Below are positions 26,097-35,119 of a stretch of DNA of 64,000 nt, one piece after another; the stretch's first letter is position 1, and every line of letters starts with the position of its first letter. The notes below the pieces were generated by a model, which saw only the letters and a program-made list of their open reading frames with translations, did no database searches and was not told where the DNA came from. The translations under genes and the position numbers were made by a program. Source of the DNA: Gilvirhabdus luticola (GTDB lineage Bacteria > Bacteroidota > Bacteroidia > Flavobacteriales > Flavobacteriaceae); NCBI RefSeq assembly GCF_032583975.1, contig NZ_JAWHTF010000002.1; one strand, 5' to 3'.

Positions 26097-28445
26097 TTAA
26101 TTATTATTGCTATATTCTAAAAATCGTGTTATAAATTCTTGTCGTTCTTCTTCAGTCTGTAATAAGAAAAAAGTTCCTAGAGCACGCTCTAATTCCATAG
26201 AACTTAATAAGTAATTATATGTAGCATTAGAACTGGCTAATTGAGCTTGTATATAATTATTTTGTGCATCTAATAATTGAACAATATTTACAGCACCATT
26301 GGCATAAGATGTCTGCGTCAGATCTAATGCCTCTTCTGCAGTCTCTTCAAAAATTTTAGAAAGTTCAATGTTTGCAATTTGATTTATTAATTGCAAAACG
26401 GCATCATTCATATTTCTTTGAATACTCAATTTTAAATTATCAATACTTGTATTTAATTGGTCTGATTGAATTGATGCAATTTGTTTATTAATATTTTGCT
26501 TATTCTGATTAAAAATTGGCAAAGTAACATTCAATCCAACATTGTAATAGCCATCTGGTGGCGTTGGAAAAATTGTGGGGTACTCAATACCAGCACCAGA
26601 TCTGCTAAATTCATAATTATACTGTCCTTGTAATGCAATGGTTGGCAAAAATCGTCCAGAGCCATACAAACGTTCACTTCGCTGTGCTGCTTTTAAATTA
26701 TAATCCAATAACTTTAACTCTGGAGCATTGGTAACAGCTTCTTGGACAAGAAAATCTATAAATGGTTTGCGCAATCTAGGGTCATCTAGAAAACTTCCTA
26801 GTTGCTTATAATTGTAATTACTAAATAAGCCTTCCTTTAATTCGGCTTCTTCAACATCAATCTTTGTATCTATTGGATTATTAAGGAGTTCATTCAATAC
26901 ATTAAAACCTTGCTTGAGTCTATTAAGAGCTTCAATCATAGTTTGTGTGTTTTGAGAAGCTTCACTTCTAAAACGCAATACATCAGATTTACCAGATTGA
27001 CCGGCTTCATAATTGTGTGTTGCAATCTGTAAATTCCTTTTGGTAAGTTCTAAATTTTTACTTTGAATGAGATAGTTAGATTTTAACATCAATGCATTAA
27101 AATATGCCGTAGATGCATTAAAAACTGTATTTAATGCTTCACTGTTATAGTTTTCTTTTTGAGCCTGCTGTAATGATCTTTGAATGCTAATATTAGCATT
27201 GGCAGCTTCAGAAAAAACAGTTTGACTTAAGGTAATGTTACCAAAAGTAGAAACCTCCGGACTCTGACCATTGGCAACTTCTGCCAGTTTAGGATCTACA
27301 TAGGCGCCTGTTGCCGAAGCATAAATATCGGGCAAATAATTACTTTTAGCCAATTTTAAATCTTGACTAGATAATAAGGTGTCTTGTGCAGTGGTCTTTA
27401 GCTTTAGATTTTCGTTGATAACTTCTTGCATTACATCAACTAAATTGTACTTCTTCTCTGCAATAATTTCAGTTGTATTCCCAATAATATTGGTAGTTGC
27501 AATTAAACTGTACTTTAAAGGAATGTCTAATTTCCTGGCTGTATTGTAATTAATTGTAAGATTTCTTTTAAGGTCTATGACCGAACTTGTTTTTGAAAAC
27601 TCATTGTCTAAAACAATAGCTTCTACGTTTAAAGCGATACGCCTGAAAAATTGACTGATTTCAGTTGCATCATGGTTTGTTGCCAACAATCCATTCTCTA
27701 CATCAATTAAAGGTGTTGTTGTAAATGAAGCTATTTTCTTTTTAATTAATTCATCCGCTAATGTTTTTATTTGATCATCTGTAAAATAAAATACCCCAAC
27801 CAAATAAATGGCATCGTATCCATCTACTTTACTTAACAATTCTTCAAGTGTATTAAACGGAAGAATATCTAATTCTAAATTTAATTCATCACTAAAGTCA
27901 GCAAATGAATTTTCTAAATCTGATGTTTGTAAAAACGAATTTTCTACCATTACTCCAATACGTTTGGCAGACGTAATCTCTTTTAAAACTGCTAAATCTT
28001 CCTTATAAGACTGAACTGTTGCTATTGATGTAAAATTTTCAATTTTTTCTAAACTATTAAAAGGTGGTTGATCAATTAAGTCTTCACCTATTGTTCCAAA
28101 TAAAATTGTAGGCTTATCGTACTTTTCCAATCCTGAAATAATTACATTGTTAACTGCTCCAAATGCAATAATAATATCTGTTTCATTTTCTAAAAGTTCA
28201 TTATATCTCTTTAGAGCAAGATCATAATCAAAATTGTTTGTGAGTCTGTTTTTTTTTGAAAACTTGATTTCTGCATCTTCGCCTACAATAGCTTTAATTT
28301 CGTCTTCCAATTCATCTAACATTGACTCAAGGCCAGGATTGGTAGTGTCTACCAAAAACCCAATATCGTAAACTTTACTTTGAGAAAAACTTTGAAAAGA
28401 AAATAAAAGAAGAATAATGGTACTTAAAAACTTTCGCATTTTCAA
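26097..28445 (-). CDS. TolC-family outer-membrane protein with N-terminal periplasmic-binding-like domain
   Basis: 782 residues, far longer than the usual 420-490 of TolC. The signal peptide is about 1-21. Residues about 23-300 look like an ABC-type substrate-binding fold: DIGFLVDTTNPGLESMLDEL, TDIIIAFGAVNNVIISGLEKYDKPTILFGTIGEDLID, AKRIGVMVENSFLQTSDL, YDAIYLVGVFYFTDDQIKTLADELIKKKIASFTTTPL. Residues about 330-782 are two OEP repeats with long coiled-coil helices (LAKSNYLPDIYASATGAYVDPK; NLKAAQRSERLYGSGRFLPTIALQGQYNYEFSRSG is the equivalent in repeat two). First gene of the RND operon. The fused domain may sense or present a ligand to the channel; that is inference. Confidence 0.88.
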   Translation of the reverse strand: MKMRKFLSTIILLLFSFQSFSQSKVYDIGFLVDTTNPGLESMLDELEDEIKAIVGEDAEIKFSKKNRLTNNFDYDLALKRYNELLENETDIIIAFGAVNNVIISGLEKYDKPTILFGTIGEDLIDQPPFNSLEKIENFTSIATVQSYKEDLAVLKEITSAKRIGVMVENSFLQTSDLENSFADFSDELNLELDILPFNTLEELLSKVDGYDAIYLVGVFYFTDDQIKTLADELIKKKIASFTTTPLIDVENGLLATNHDATEISQFFRRIALNVEAIVLDNEFSKTSSVIDLKRNLTINYNTARKLDIPLKYSLIATTNIIGNTTEIIAEKKYNLVDVMQEVINENLKLKTTAQDTLLSSQDLKLAKSNYLPDIYASATGAYVDPKLAEVANGQSPEVSTFGNITLSQTVFSEAANANISIQRSLQQAQKENYNSEALNTVFNASTAYFNALMLKSNYLIQSKNLELTKRNLQIATHNYEAGQSGKSDVLRFRSEASQNTQTMIEALNRLKQGFNVLNELLNNPIDTKIDVEEAELKEGLFSNYNYKQLGSFLDDPRLRKPFIDFLVQEAVTNAPELKLLDYNLKAAQRSERLYGSGRFLPTIALQGQYNYEFSRSGAGIEYPTIFPTPPDGYYNVGLNVTLPIFNQNKQNINKQIASIQSDQLNTSIDNLKLSIQRNMNDAVLQLINQIANIELSKIFEETAEEALDLTQTSYANGAVNIVQLLDAQNNYIQAQLASSNATYNYLLSSMELERALGTFFLLQTEEERQEFITRFLEYSNNN

Positions 28446-28551
28446 TTGTTGAATAATAATTAGCTAAAATTAATTGTAATTTATATTAAAACAAAGTTTA
28501 AACCAACTTTAAATTAAGGCCATATTATGCAATATTGTTATTTGAAGTTTT

Positions 28552-28559
28552 TATTTTTG
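28552..28559 (+). promoter_or_regulatory. -7 box of the pepT promoter
   Basis: TATTTTTG lies 19 bases upstream of the pepT ATG. The nearest upstream TTG (28535-28537) gives a 14-base spacer, shorter than the usual 17-23. Confidence 0.45.
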
Positions 28560-28578
28560 ACTAAAATCAGAACTAAAC

Positions 28579-29817
28579 ATGAACAAAGATCGAATTACTG
28601 ATAGATTCATAAGCTATGTTAAAGTAGATACAACTTCAGATCCAGAATCCAGTACAACTCCTAGCACAAAAAAACAATGGGATTTAGCCAATAAGCTTGC
28701 GGAAGAGTTGAAAACCATTGGCATGAGTGATGTGACAATAGACGATAATGCTTATGTTATGGCAACATTGCCAAGTAACGTAGAACACGAGGTGCCAACT
28801 ATTGGCTTTATTTCTCATTTTGATACGTCTCCAGATTATTCAGGCACCAATGTGAACCCTCAAATTATTGAAAATTATGACGGGAAAGATATTGTTCTTA
28901 ACGAAGAAGACAATATTATTTTATCGCCTGATTATTTTGAAGACTTATTGCTATACAAAGGTCAAACTTTAATTACAACTGATGGTTCTACGCTTCTTGG
29001 TGCTGATGATAAAGCAGGTATCTGCGAAATTGTTTCTGCAATGGAATACCTTATTAATAATCCAGAAATCAAACATGGTAAAATCCGAGTTGGTTTTACT
29101 CCTGACGAAGAGATTGGTCGTGGTGCGCATAAATTTGATGTAGAAAAATTTGGGGCCGATTGGGCGTATACTATGGATGGAAGTCAGGTTGGAGAATTAG
29201 AATACGAAAATTTTAATGCAGCTGGAGCCAAAATACATGTGAAAGGAAAAAGTGTGCATCCTGGAAGTGCAAAAGGAAAAATGATCAACTCCATATACAT
29301 TGCCACAGAGTTCATCAATTCACTTCCAAGGTTGGAAACTCCAGAACATACAGAAGGTTACCAAGGTTTTTTTCATTTATATTCTATAAAAGGAGATGTC
29401 GAGAACACTTATTTACAATATATTATTCGTGACCATGATAGAAAAAAATTTGAAGCTCGTAAAGCATTAATTCAACGCATTGCTGATGAAATCAATAATC
29501 AATATGAAGAAGAATTTATTACTGTTGAAATTAAAGACCAATACTTCAACATGAAAGAAAAGGTCGAGCCTGTAATGCATATTGTTGATATTGCAGAAGA
29601 AGCTATGAAACAGCTTAATATCAAACCTATTATAAAACCTATAAGAGGTGGTACTGATGGTTCACAATTAAGCTATATGGGTTTACCTTGTCCAAACATT
29701 TTTGCTGGTGGTCATAATTTTCATGGTCGTTATGAATATGTGCCTGTAGAAAGTATAATAAAAGCTACACAAGTAATTTGTAAGATTGCAGAACTCACGC
29801 AAAAAAAAGCTAAATAA
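28579..29817 (+). CDS. pepT: Peptidase T (tripeptide aminopeptidase)
   Basis: Cytoplasmic M20B zinc aminopeptidase that removes N-terminal residues from tripeptides. 412 residues, the usual length. Metal and catalytic motifs: FISHFDTSPDYSG (first His and following Asp), TDGSTLLGADDKAGI (bridging Asp), TPDEEIGRG (general-base Glu), YTMDGSQVGELEYENFNAA (dimer/lid boundary), and the C-terminal GGTDGSQLSYMGLPCPNIFAGGHNFHG with the last His ligand. Its stop is followed after one base by the ATG of a DinB-like gene, so the two are likely one transcript. Confidence 0.97.
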   Translation: MNKDRITDRFISYVKVDTTSDPESSTTPSTKKQWDLANKLAEELKTIGMSDVTIDDNAYVMATLPSNVEHEVPTIGFISHFDTSPDYSGTNVNPQIIENYDGKDIVLNEEDNIILSPDYFEDLLLYKGQTLITTDGSTLLGADDKAGICEIVSAMEYLINNPEIKHGKIRVGFTPDEEIGRGAHKFDVEKFGADWAYTMDGSQVGELEYENFNAAGAKIHVKGKSVHPGSAKGKMINSIYIATEFINSLPRLETPEHTEGYQGFFHLYSIKGDVENTYLQYIIRDHDRKKFEARKALIQRIADEINNQYEEEFITVEIKDQYFNMKEKVEPVMHIVDIAEEAMKQLNIKPIIKPIRGGTDGSQLSYMGLPCPNIFAGGHNFHGRYEYVPVESIIKATQVICKIAELTQKKAK

Positions 29818-29818
29818 T

Positions 29819-30322
29819 ATGAAATTCGTTCTCCAACAGCTCAAACAAAATAAAGAGGTCTTTTTAGGTCTTTTAAAGCATGTGGATAAAGACATGTACT
29901 TATGGAAACAAGTGCCTGAAAAATGGTGTTTGCTTGAGATTGTTTGCCATTTATATGATGAAGAGCGTGAAGACTTTCGTTTTAGAACACAATGGGTTTT
30001 AGAAAAACCGAACACCATACCTCCAGCTATTAATCCAGTAGGGTGGGTTACAGAAAGACATTATATAGAGCAAGATTATAATACCATGCTCCAAAAGTTT
30101 ATTGACGAAAGAGAAAACTCAATACAATGGATTGAATCTCTTAAAAACCCTGCCTGGGAAAATGCTTATAATCATCCAAAAGTAGGCATTTTAACTGCAA
30201 AACATTTTTACGACAATTGGTTGGCTCACGATTATTTGCACTTTAGGCAGATAACAAAGTTAAAGTTTGATTATCTAAATCATCTTTCAGGAGAAGATTT
30301 AAATTATGCAGGAATTTGGTAA
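29819..30322 (+). CDS. DinB-fold protein
   Basis: 167 residues from the ATG one base after the pepT stop. An open frame 11 codons longer would overlap pepT and is not preferred. Four-helix DinB/YfiT fold signs: a first helix MKFVLQQLKQNKEVFLGLLKHV, PEKWCLLEIVCHLYDEEREDF with the first His in the usual place, and FYDNWLAHDYLHFRQI with a final His pair. These could form the three-His metal site. The family includes thiol (bacillithiol/mycothiol) S-transferases and damage-inducible proteins. The exact reaction is unknown. It has no resemblance to the second DinB-like gene at 40.5 kb beyond the fold. Confidence 0.87.
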   Translation: MKFVLQQLKQNKEVFLGLLKHVDKDMYLWKQVPEKWCLLEIVCHLYDEEREDFRFRTQWVLEKPNTIPPAINPVGWVTERHYIEQDYNTMLQKFIDERENSIQWIESLKNPAWENAYNHPKVGILTAKHFYDNWLAHDYLHFRQITKLKFDYLNHLSGEDLNYAGIW

Positions 30323-30452
30323 ACTCATATTATTCAATATATCACATAGGTTGTAAACTTGACTTTCTTAAAAAAATAGACGAACTTCATTTAACTACAG
30401 GTATAAACAATTAAAAAAGTTCATACCAAAACATTAAACGAAACACCATAAA

Positions 30453-31058
30453 ATGGCAATGAAAAAAGTAACATCAGTAGAAGAATATATAGAAACCCAT
30501 GACAAATGGTCTGAAGCATTGGCCATTTTAAGAGACATTATAAATGCTACAGAACTTGAGGAAACACTTAAATGGAGTGCACCAGTTTATAGCTTGAATG
30601 GTAAAAACGTTTTGGGTTTAGGAGCTTTTAAGAACCATTTTGGCCTCTGGTTTTTTAATGGTGTGTTTTTAAAAGATGAAAAGAAACTCTTGCTTAATGC
30701 ACAAGAAAAAACAAAAGCCATGAGGCAAATGCGTTTTGAATCTGTTGATGAGATCGATAAGAATGCTGTTTTAGATTACGTAAAGGAAGCGATAGAAAAC
30801 CAAAAACTAGGTAAAGAAATAAAACCAGAGAAGACTACCAAGAAAGCCTTTACAATTCCTGATGAGTTACAGCAAGTTCTAAAGAAAAACACAGAATTAA
30901 AAACTGGTTTTGAAGCATTATCTCCCTATAAACAAAAAGAATATTGTGAGTATATAACTACTGCAAAGCGTGAAGCTACGAAACAAACCAGAATAGAAAA
31001 AATTGCACCAATGATACTTCAAGGAATTGGATTAAATGACAAATACAAGAATTGTTAG
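30453..31058 (+). CDS. DUF1801 / YdeI-type (OmdA) protein
   Basis: 201-residue cytoplasmic protein. The N-terminal DUF1801 (YdhG-like) domain runs about 10-115: LRDIINATELEETLKWSAPVYSLNGKNVLGLGAFKNHFGLWFFNG. The C-terminal OmdA helical segment is about 130-195 (FTIPDELQQVLKKNTELKTGFEALSPYKQKEYCEYI). This YdeI/OmpD-associated architecture is common in Bacteroidota, and its biochemical role is not established. Both M1 and M3 are plausible starts. It is separate from the upstream DinB gene by 130 bases with no clear terminator. Confidence 0.9.
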   Translation: MAMKKVTSVEEYIETHDKWSEALAILRDIINATELEETLKWSAPVYSLNGKNVLGLGAFKNHFGLWFFNGVFLKDEKKLLLNAQEKTKAMRQMRFESVDEIDKNAVLDYVKEAIENQKLGKEIKPEKTTKKAFTIPDELQQVLKKNTELKTGFEALSPYKQKEYCEYITTAKREATKQTRIEKIAPMILQGIGLNDKYKNC

Positions 31059-31089
31059 CTTATGGTTTAAAGAAAATAATATTCTGTCT

Positions 31090-31165
31090 GTCATTCCCAT
31101 GAAAATGGGTATCCACTATTTAAAATTATCATGAATTGTGGATTCCGTATCAAGTACGGAAAGAC
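31090..31165. repeat. Intergenic palindromic repeat element
   Basis: A 76-bp element with nested dyads. Terminal arms are GTCATTCC (31090-31097) and GGAAAGAC (31158-31165). Inner hairpins are CCCAT-GAAA-ATGGG (31096-31109) and TCCGTA-TCAAG-TACGGA (31144-31160). A central pair is ATCCAC (31111-31116)/GTGGAT (31138-31143). The layout resembles dispersed miniature palindromic repeats found between convergent genes. Only one copy is in this window, so dispersal is inference. Confidence 0.6.
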
Positions 31166-31174
31166 AAAAAACAA

Positions 31175-31201
31175 AAAAGGCTTCCTATTTGGAAGCCTTT
31201 T
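31175..31201. terminator. Terminator between the convergent DUF1801 and yajC genes
   Basis: An 11-bp stem AAAAGGCTTCC (31175-31185)/GGAAGCCTTTT (31191-31201) with a TATTT loop and A/T tracts on both sides. It can serve both the plus-strand DUF1801 gene and the minus-strand yajC operon. Confidence 0.88.
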
Positions 31202-31220
31202 AACTCATATTTTTTACAAT

Positions 31221-31499
31221 TTAAGCATTTAACTTATTGCTCATTTCCATAGAAATGGCAGAACGCTCAAATTTAATTTTTCCAGCCATAGTTTCTATCA
31301 CACAGCTTCCATCTTTTTCATTTAGATCCACAATTTTACCATGTAGACCACTTTTGGTAACCACACGATCACCTCGTTTTAACTCGGCTGCAAATTTCTT
31401 TTCTTTTTTAGCGCGTTTCATTTGTGGTGCAATCATAAAGAAATATACAACAACAAACATTAAGATAAACGGTAAAAAAGAACTCATTCCTTCTCCCAT
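31221..31499 (-). CDS. yajC: Preprotein translocase subunit YajC
   Basis: 92-residue single-pass inner-membrane protein of the SecDF-YajC complex. One TM helix at about 7-24 (LPFILMFVVVYFFMIAP), then PQMKRAKKEKKFAAELKRGDRVVTKSGLHGKIVDL and a C-terminal beta domain typical of YajC. It is the last gene of nusB-DUF1573-yajC, 6 bases after the DUF1573 stop. SecD/F are not in the window. Confidence 0.95.
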   Translation of the reverse strand: MGEGMSSFLPFILMFVVVYFFMIAPQMKRAKKEKKFAAELKRGDRVVTKSGLHGKIVDLNEKDGSCVIETMAGKIKFERSAISMEMSNKLNA

Positions 31500-31505
31500 A
31501 GACTT

Positions 31506-31997
31506 TTATTGTGCTTGAACTGGAGAAGCTCCAGCAGCTGGTTGAGCATTAGGATCTGGCATAACAAAAGCTGTAATCTTTACAGTTTCTGTTCCTTTTT
31601 CTGTATTTGCTGTTACAGTAATGGTTTTTGATACCTTATTAGTTCCGCTACCATTAAACTTTACAGTAAAGTGACCTGTTTGTCCAACAGCCAAAGGCTC
31701 TGTACTCCAATCTTTAGGTACTGTACAACCACAAGAACTTTTAATATCTGTAATTACTAATGGTGCTTCACCTACATTGGTATAATTAAAAACCGTTTCA
31801 ACATTTGTTTTAGCTTCAATCGTACCAAAATCGTGTTCTTGTTTATCAAATTGTATTACCGGAAATTTTGAAGCATTAGCATCTCTTTCTGCAGCTTCTG
31901 CTACATTAGTGTCATCAATTTTTTTTGTAGCATCGTCTTTACATGACGTAAATGCAATTAAGCAAACTGCACTTAAACATAACATAAATTTTTTCAT
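31506..31997 (-). CDS. DUF1573 lipoprotein
   Basis: 163 residues. The lipobox FTSC places the acylated Cys at 19. One DUF1573 immunoglobulin-like domain covers about 45-145: FDKQEHDFGTIEAKTNVETVFNYTNVGEAPLVITDIKSSCGCTVPKDW, with the conserved SSCGC pair. The family is widespread in Bacteroidota and of unknown role. Its position between nusB and yajC is conserved in flavobacteria as far as I recall. A TATTTTTA (32023-32030, one base off the -7 consensus) lies just upstream, so it may have its own promoter in addition to read-through from nusB. Confidence 0.92.
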   Translation of the reverse strand: MKKFMLCLSAVCLIAFTSCKDDATKKIDDTNVAEAAERDANASKFPVIQFDKQEHDFGTIEAKTNVETVFNYTNVGEAPLVITDIKSSCGCTVPKDWSTEPLAVGQTGHFTVKFNGSGTNKVSKTITVTANTEKGTETVKITAFVMPDPNAQPAAGASPVQAQ

Positions 31998-32110
31998 AAT
32001 AAGTATTTTATCGTTCGGTTGGTAAAAATAGCAATTATTTAATGGTTTAAAAACTTTTTATTTCATTCTTAACAATTGTTAGCTATTACAAAGCCTACTA
32101 CACAGCATAT

Positions 32111-33055
32111 TTATAGTAATCCACGACCAACTTTATTAAGCTTTCCATCGGCTTCATATTCTTTGACCAATTTATCTAAAATACCATTGATGAAATTACT
32201 GCTTTTGGGCGTTGAGTATTCTTTGGCAATTTCTAAATACTCATTAATGGTAACTTTTACAGGTATTGAAGGAAAATGTTTCAACTCACAAATCGCCATT
32301 TGGATCAAGACAAGGTCAATGGAAGCTAAACGTTCAGAGTCCCAATTTATGGTTTTGTGTTTTATTTCCTCATTTAATTCATTTTGATTAAGAAGGGTTT
32401 TTGTAAACAGATCTGTAGCAAACTTCAAATCGTCTTCGTCTCTATACAATTCTGGCAATAAGTAAGTCTTTGTAGGGTTTGGTCTTAACTTTTGCAGCAG
32501 CTTTAAAATAGTGGTATTAATTGTTGGTAAATCGTCTAACCAAGTTAGATTTTTGTCTTCTATATAATCATAAAGCTTATCGTTTGGCGCAATTACCTCT
32601 CTAAAAACGGTAGTAATAAATTCTTTGTCCTGCTGAAAATTAGACATTCTGGTCTTCATATAACTTTTATAAGCATTACTCGAAACGATGGCTTTGAAAA
32701 TAATGTCTATGTACTCACTATCTAAATCCCAATCAATGGTTTCTTGTTGTTTAATTTTTTCTAAAATCAATTCGTTATCACCCATGAATTTTAGAATTTC
32801 GTTATTAACAAATTTTGTATTTGGATTTTTATCTTCTTTGGTGGCTAGATGCTTTTGTTTTTGTTTTCCAATCTGATCGATTCCTTTGTTTCTAACTTCA
32901 ATAAAAATAGAAATCAATAAAATATAAAGATCGTACATGCTATATATGCTCTGCATTAAAAACTTTTGGTCTTTACTAAAATCTTCACTTTCTCCACCTA
33001 AATTGGCATAGAGCGATTGCATTACTTTTACACGTATATGTCTTCTGTTTAACAT
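32111..33055 (-). CDS. nusB: Transcription antitermination protein NusB (long flavobacterial form)
   Basis: 314 residues from the ATG; three further codons upstream start only at TTG. The first residues MLNRRHIRVKVMQSLYA are the conserved NusB helix. The C-terminal half (about 175-305: LLQKLRPNPTKTYLLPELYRDEDDLKFATDLFTKTLLN ... VLIQMAICELKHFPSIPVKVTINEYLEIAKEYSTPKSSNFINGILDKL) holds the NusB core. The middle (about 30-170) is an insertion found in Bacteroidota, about twice the E. coli length overall. NusB with NusE binds boxA in rRNA transcription. A full promoter lies upstream. Confidence 0.95.
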   Translation of the reverse strand: MLNRRHIRVKVMQSLYANLGGESEDFSKDQKFLMQSIYSMYDLYILLISIFIEVRNKGIDQIGKQKQKHLATKEDKNPNTKFVNNEILKFMGDNELILEKIKQQETIDWDLDSEYIDIIFKAIVSSNAYKSYMKTRMSNFQQDKEFITTVFREVIAPNDKLYDYIEDKNLTWLDDLPTINTTILKLLQKLRPNPTKTYLLPELYRDEDDLKFATDLFTKTLLNQNELNEEIKHKTINWDSERLASIDLVLIQMAICELKHFPSIPVKVTINEYLEIAKEYSTPKSSNFINGILDKLVKEYEADGKLNKVGRGLL

Positions 33056-33109
33056 ATTAACCAAAGAACTTTAAAAATTATGAATATAAAAGCTTAAAAA
33101 CTTTGTCTG

Positions 33110-33137
33110 CAAAAATAGTGTTTTTTAATTATGCCAA
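33110..33137 (-). promoter_or_regulatory. Promoter of nusB-DUF1573-yajC
   Basis: Minus strand: TTG (33137-33135), 17-base spacer, TATTTTTG (33117-33110). The leader to the ATG at 33055 is about 50 bases. Shares the intergenic region 33056-33285 with the divergent ABC exporter promoter. Confidence 0.68.
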
Positions 33138-33215
33138 TGTTACAGATGTTTATTTTTCTGTTAAGTCTTATAGTTTTGTTAAATAATGAATACTTTACGA
33201 TGGTTACTATTTCTA

Positions 33216-33249
33216 TTTGTTCAATATTGTATTTAAACCTATATCTTTG
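33216..33249 (+). promoter_or_regulatory. Promoter of the ABC exporter gene
   Basis: TTTG (33216-33219), a 22-base spacer and TATCTTTG (33242-33249) fit the Flavobacterium form. The expected leader is about 30 bases before the ATG at 33286. Confidence 0.65.
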
Positions 33250-33285
33250 TTCATAATTTGCAAATACTTTTCAGCAAAGTAATAG

Positions 33286-35046
33286 ATGAGAGAACTACAA
33301 CACTTAAACAAATACTTTTTTAAATATAAATTTAAGCTTCTCATAGGTATTGTCATTACTATAGTTGCAAGGATATTCCTATTATTTACGCCACGACTTG
33401 TAAAAGATATTTTTACGGTAGTAGAAAAATATAAAAATGGTTTGGCTTCTGGAGAACGAACCATTCAGTCTGAATTAGGAGAATTGATTCTTTATATTAT
33501 TGGCGCAGCCATTATTGCTGGGATTTTTACTTTTTTAATGAGACAAACCATAATTAATGTATCCAGGTATATTGAATATGACTTGAAAAATGAGGTTTAT
33601 CAACAATATCAAAAGCTCTCTCTAAACTTTTATAAAAGCAATAGAACTGGTGATTTAATGAATCGCATAAGTGAAGACGTAAGTCGTGTGCGTATGTATG
33701 CTGGGCCAGCAATTATGTACACCATCAATACAGCTACGTTGTTTATTATAGCATTAATTTACATGTTCAACGAAGCTCCAAAACTCACCTTATATACCAT
33801 TATTCCTTTACCCATTCTTTCTGTAATTATATATAAATTAAGTAAAGAAATACACCAAAGAAGCACTATTGTTCAGGTATATTTATCAAAGCTATCTACG
33901 TTTACTCAAGAAACTTTTAGTGGTATTACCATTATTAAATCTTATGGATTAGAACCACAAACCACAACTAATTTTGATAATCTCTCTGAAGAAAGTAAAG
34001 AAAAGCAATTGAGTTTAGTTAGAGTTCAGGCATTCTTTTTTCCAATGATGATTTTACTTATTGGTTTTAGTAATTTGATAGTCATTTATATTGGTGGATT
34101 ACAATATATTAATGGTGAAATTGAAAGTTTAGGAACTATTGCAGAATTCATCATTTATGTTAATATGCTAACGTGGCCAGTTGCCACAGTTGGTTGGGTA
34201 ACTTCAATTGTACAACAAGCTGAAGCTTCCCAAAAAAGAATCAATGAATTTTTGAAACTACAGCCAGAAATTCAAAACAATGTTGAAGAACCAACCGAAA
34301 TTCAAGGCAACATCGAATTTAAAAACGTGTCTTTTACTTATGGTGATACCAATATTGAAGCCTTAAAAAATATTAGTTTTAGATTAAAACAAGGTGAAAC
34401 ACTTGCCATTATTGGAAAAACCGGTTCAGGAAAATCAACAATATTAGATCTTATTGGACGCTTGTACGATGTTAGTTCTGGACAAGTTTTAATTGACGGA
34501 ACAGATATTACCCAAACCAATTTGAGTAGTTTGAGAGAAAGTATTGGTTATGTTCCACAAGATGCTTTTCTCTTTTCAGATACTATAAAAAATAATATCA
34601 AATTTGGAAAGGCAGAAGCCACCGATGAGGAAGTTGTTAACGCTGCAAAATATGCACAGGTTCATAAAAACATAGTAAAATTTGCAAATACTTATAATAC
34701 CATTTTAGGTGAGCGTGGTGTTACCTTATCTGGTGGACAAAAACAGAGACTATCTATAGCTAGGGCTATAATTAAAAATCCCGAAATATTGTTGTTGGAC
34801 GATTGTCTATCTGCAGTTGATACAGAAACAGAAGAAAAAATATTGAACAATCTTAACGTCATATCAAAAGGGAAAACAACCATTATTGTAAGTCACAGAA
34901 TTTCGTCTGCCAAAAATGCCGATAAGATCATTGTGCTAGATAATGGAGAAATTGTTCAAGAGGGCACACATGAAAATCTTATCAACACCGATGGATACTA
35001 CAAAAATTTGTACTTAAAACAATTAAGCACAAAAGAAATACACTAA
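33286..35046 (+). CDS. ABC exporter (fused permease and ATPase)
   Basis: 586 residues. A six-helix type IV ABC transmembrane domain (about 15-310) is fused to an ATPase (about 335-575). Walker A is IGKTGSGKST, the Q-loop is YVPQDAFLF, the signature is LSGGQKQR, Walker B is EILLLDDCLSAVD and the H-loop is VSHR. The residue after the Walker B Asp is Asp instead of the catalytic Glu. That change is known from the degenerate site of heterodimeric exporters (LmrCD, TM287/288, YheIH type), but no partner half-transporter is encoded nearby. Substrate unknown; MsbA/multidrug-type exporters are closest by layout. It is divergent from nusB and followed by the PUR-family gene. Confidence 0.94.
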   Translation: MRELQHLNKYFFKYKFKLLIGIVITIVARIFLLFTPRLVKDIFTVVEKYKNGLASGERTIQSELGELILYIIGAAIIAGIFTFLMRQTIINVSRYIEYDLKNEVYQQYQKLSLNFYKSNRTGDLMNRISEDVSRVRMYAGPAIMYTINTATLFIIALIYMFNEAPKLTLYTIIPLPILSVIIYKLSKEIHQRSTIVQVYLSKLSTFTQETFSGITIIKSYGLEPQTTTNFDNLSEESKEKQLSLVRVQAFFFPMMILLIGFSNLIVIYIGGLQYINGEIESLGTIAEFIIYVNMLTWPVATVGWVTSIVQQAEASQKRINEFLKLQPEIQNNVEEPTEIQGNIEFKNVSFTYGDTNIEALKNISFRLKQGETLAIIGKTGSGKSTILDLIGRLYDVSSGQVLIDGTDITQTNLSSLRESIGYVPQDAFLFSDTIKNNIKFGKAEATDEEVVNAAKYAQVHKNIVKFANTYNTILGERGVTLSGGQKQRLSIARAIIKNPEILLLDDCLSAVDTETEEKILNNLNVISKGKTTIIVSHRISSAKNADKIIVLDNGEIVQEGTHENLINTDGYYKNLYLKQLSTKEIH

Positions 35047-35119
35047 TTTGTTGGCTGGTTTGTTTTTTTTTTAGATTTTTGATTCTTATAATTCAAATCT
35101 TATTAATACAAATACACTT

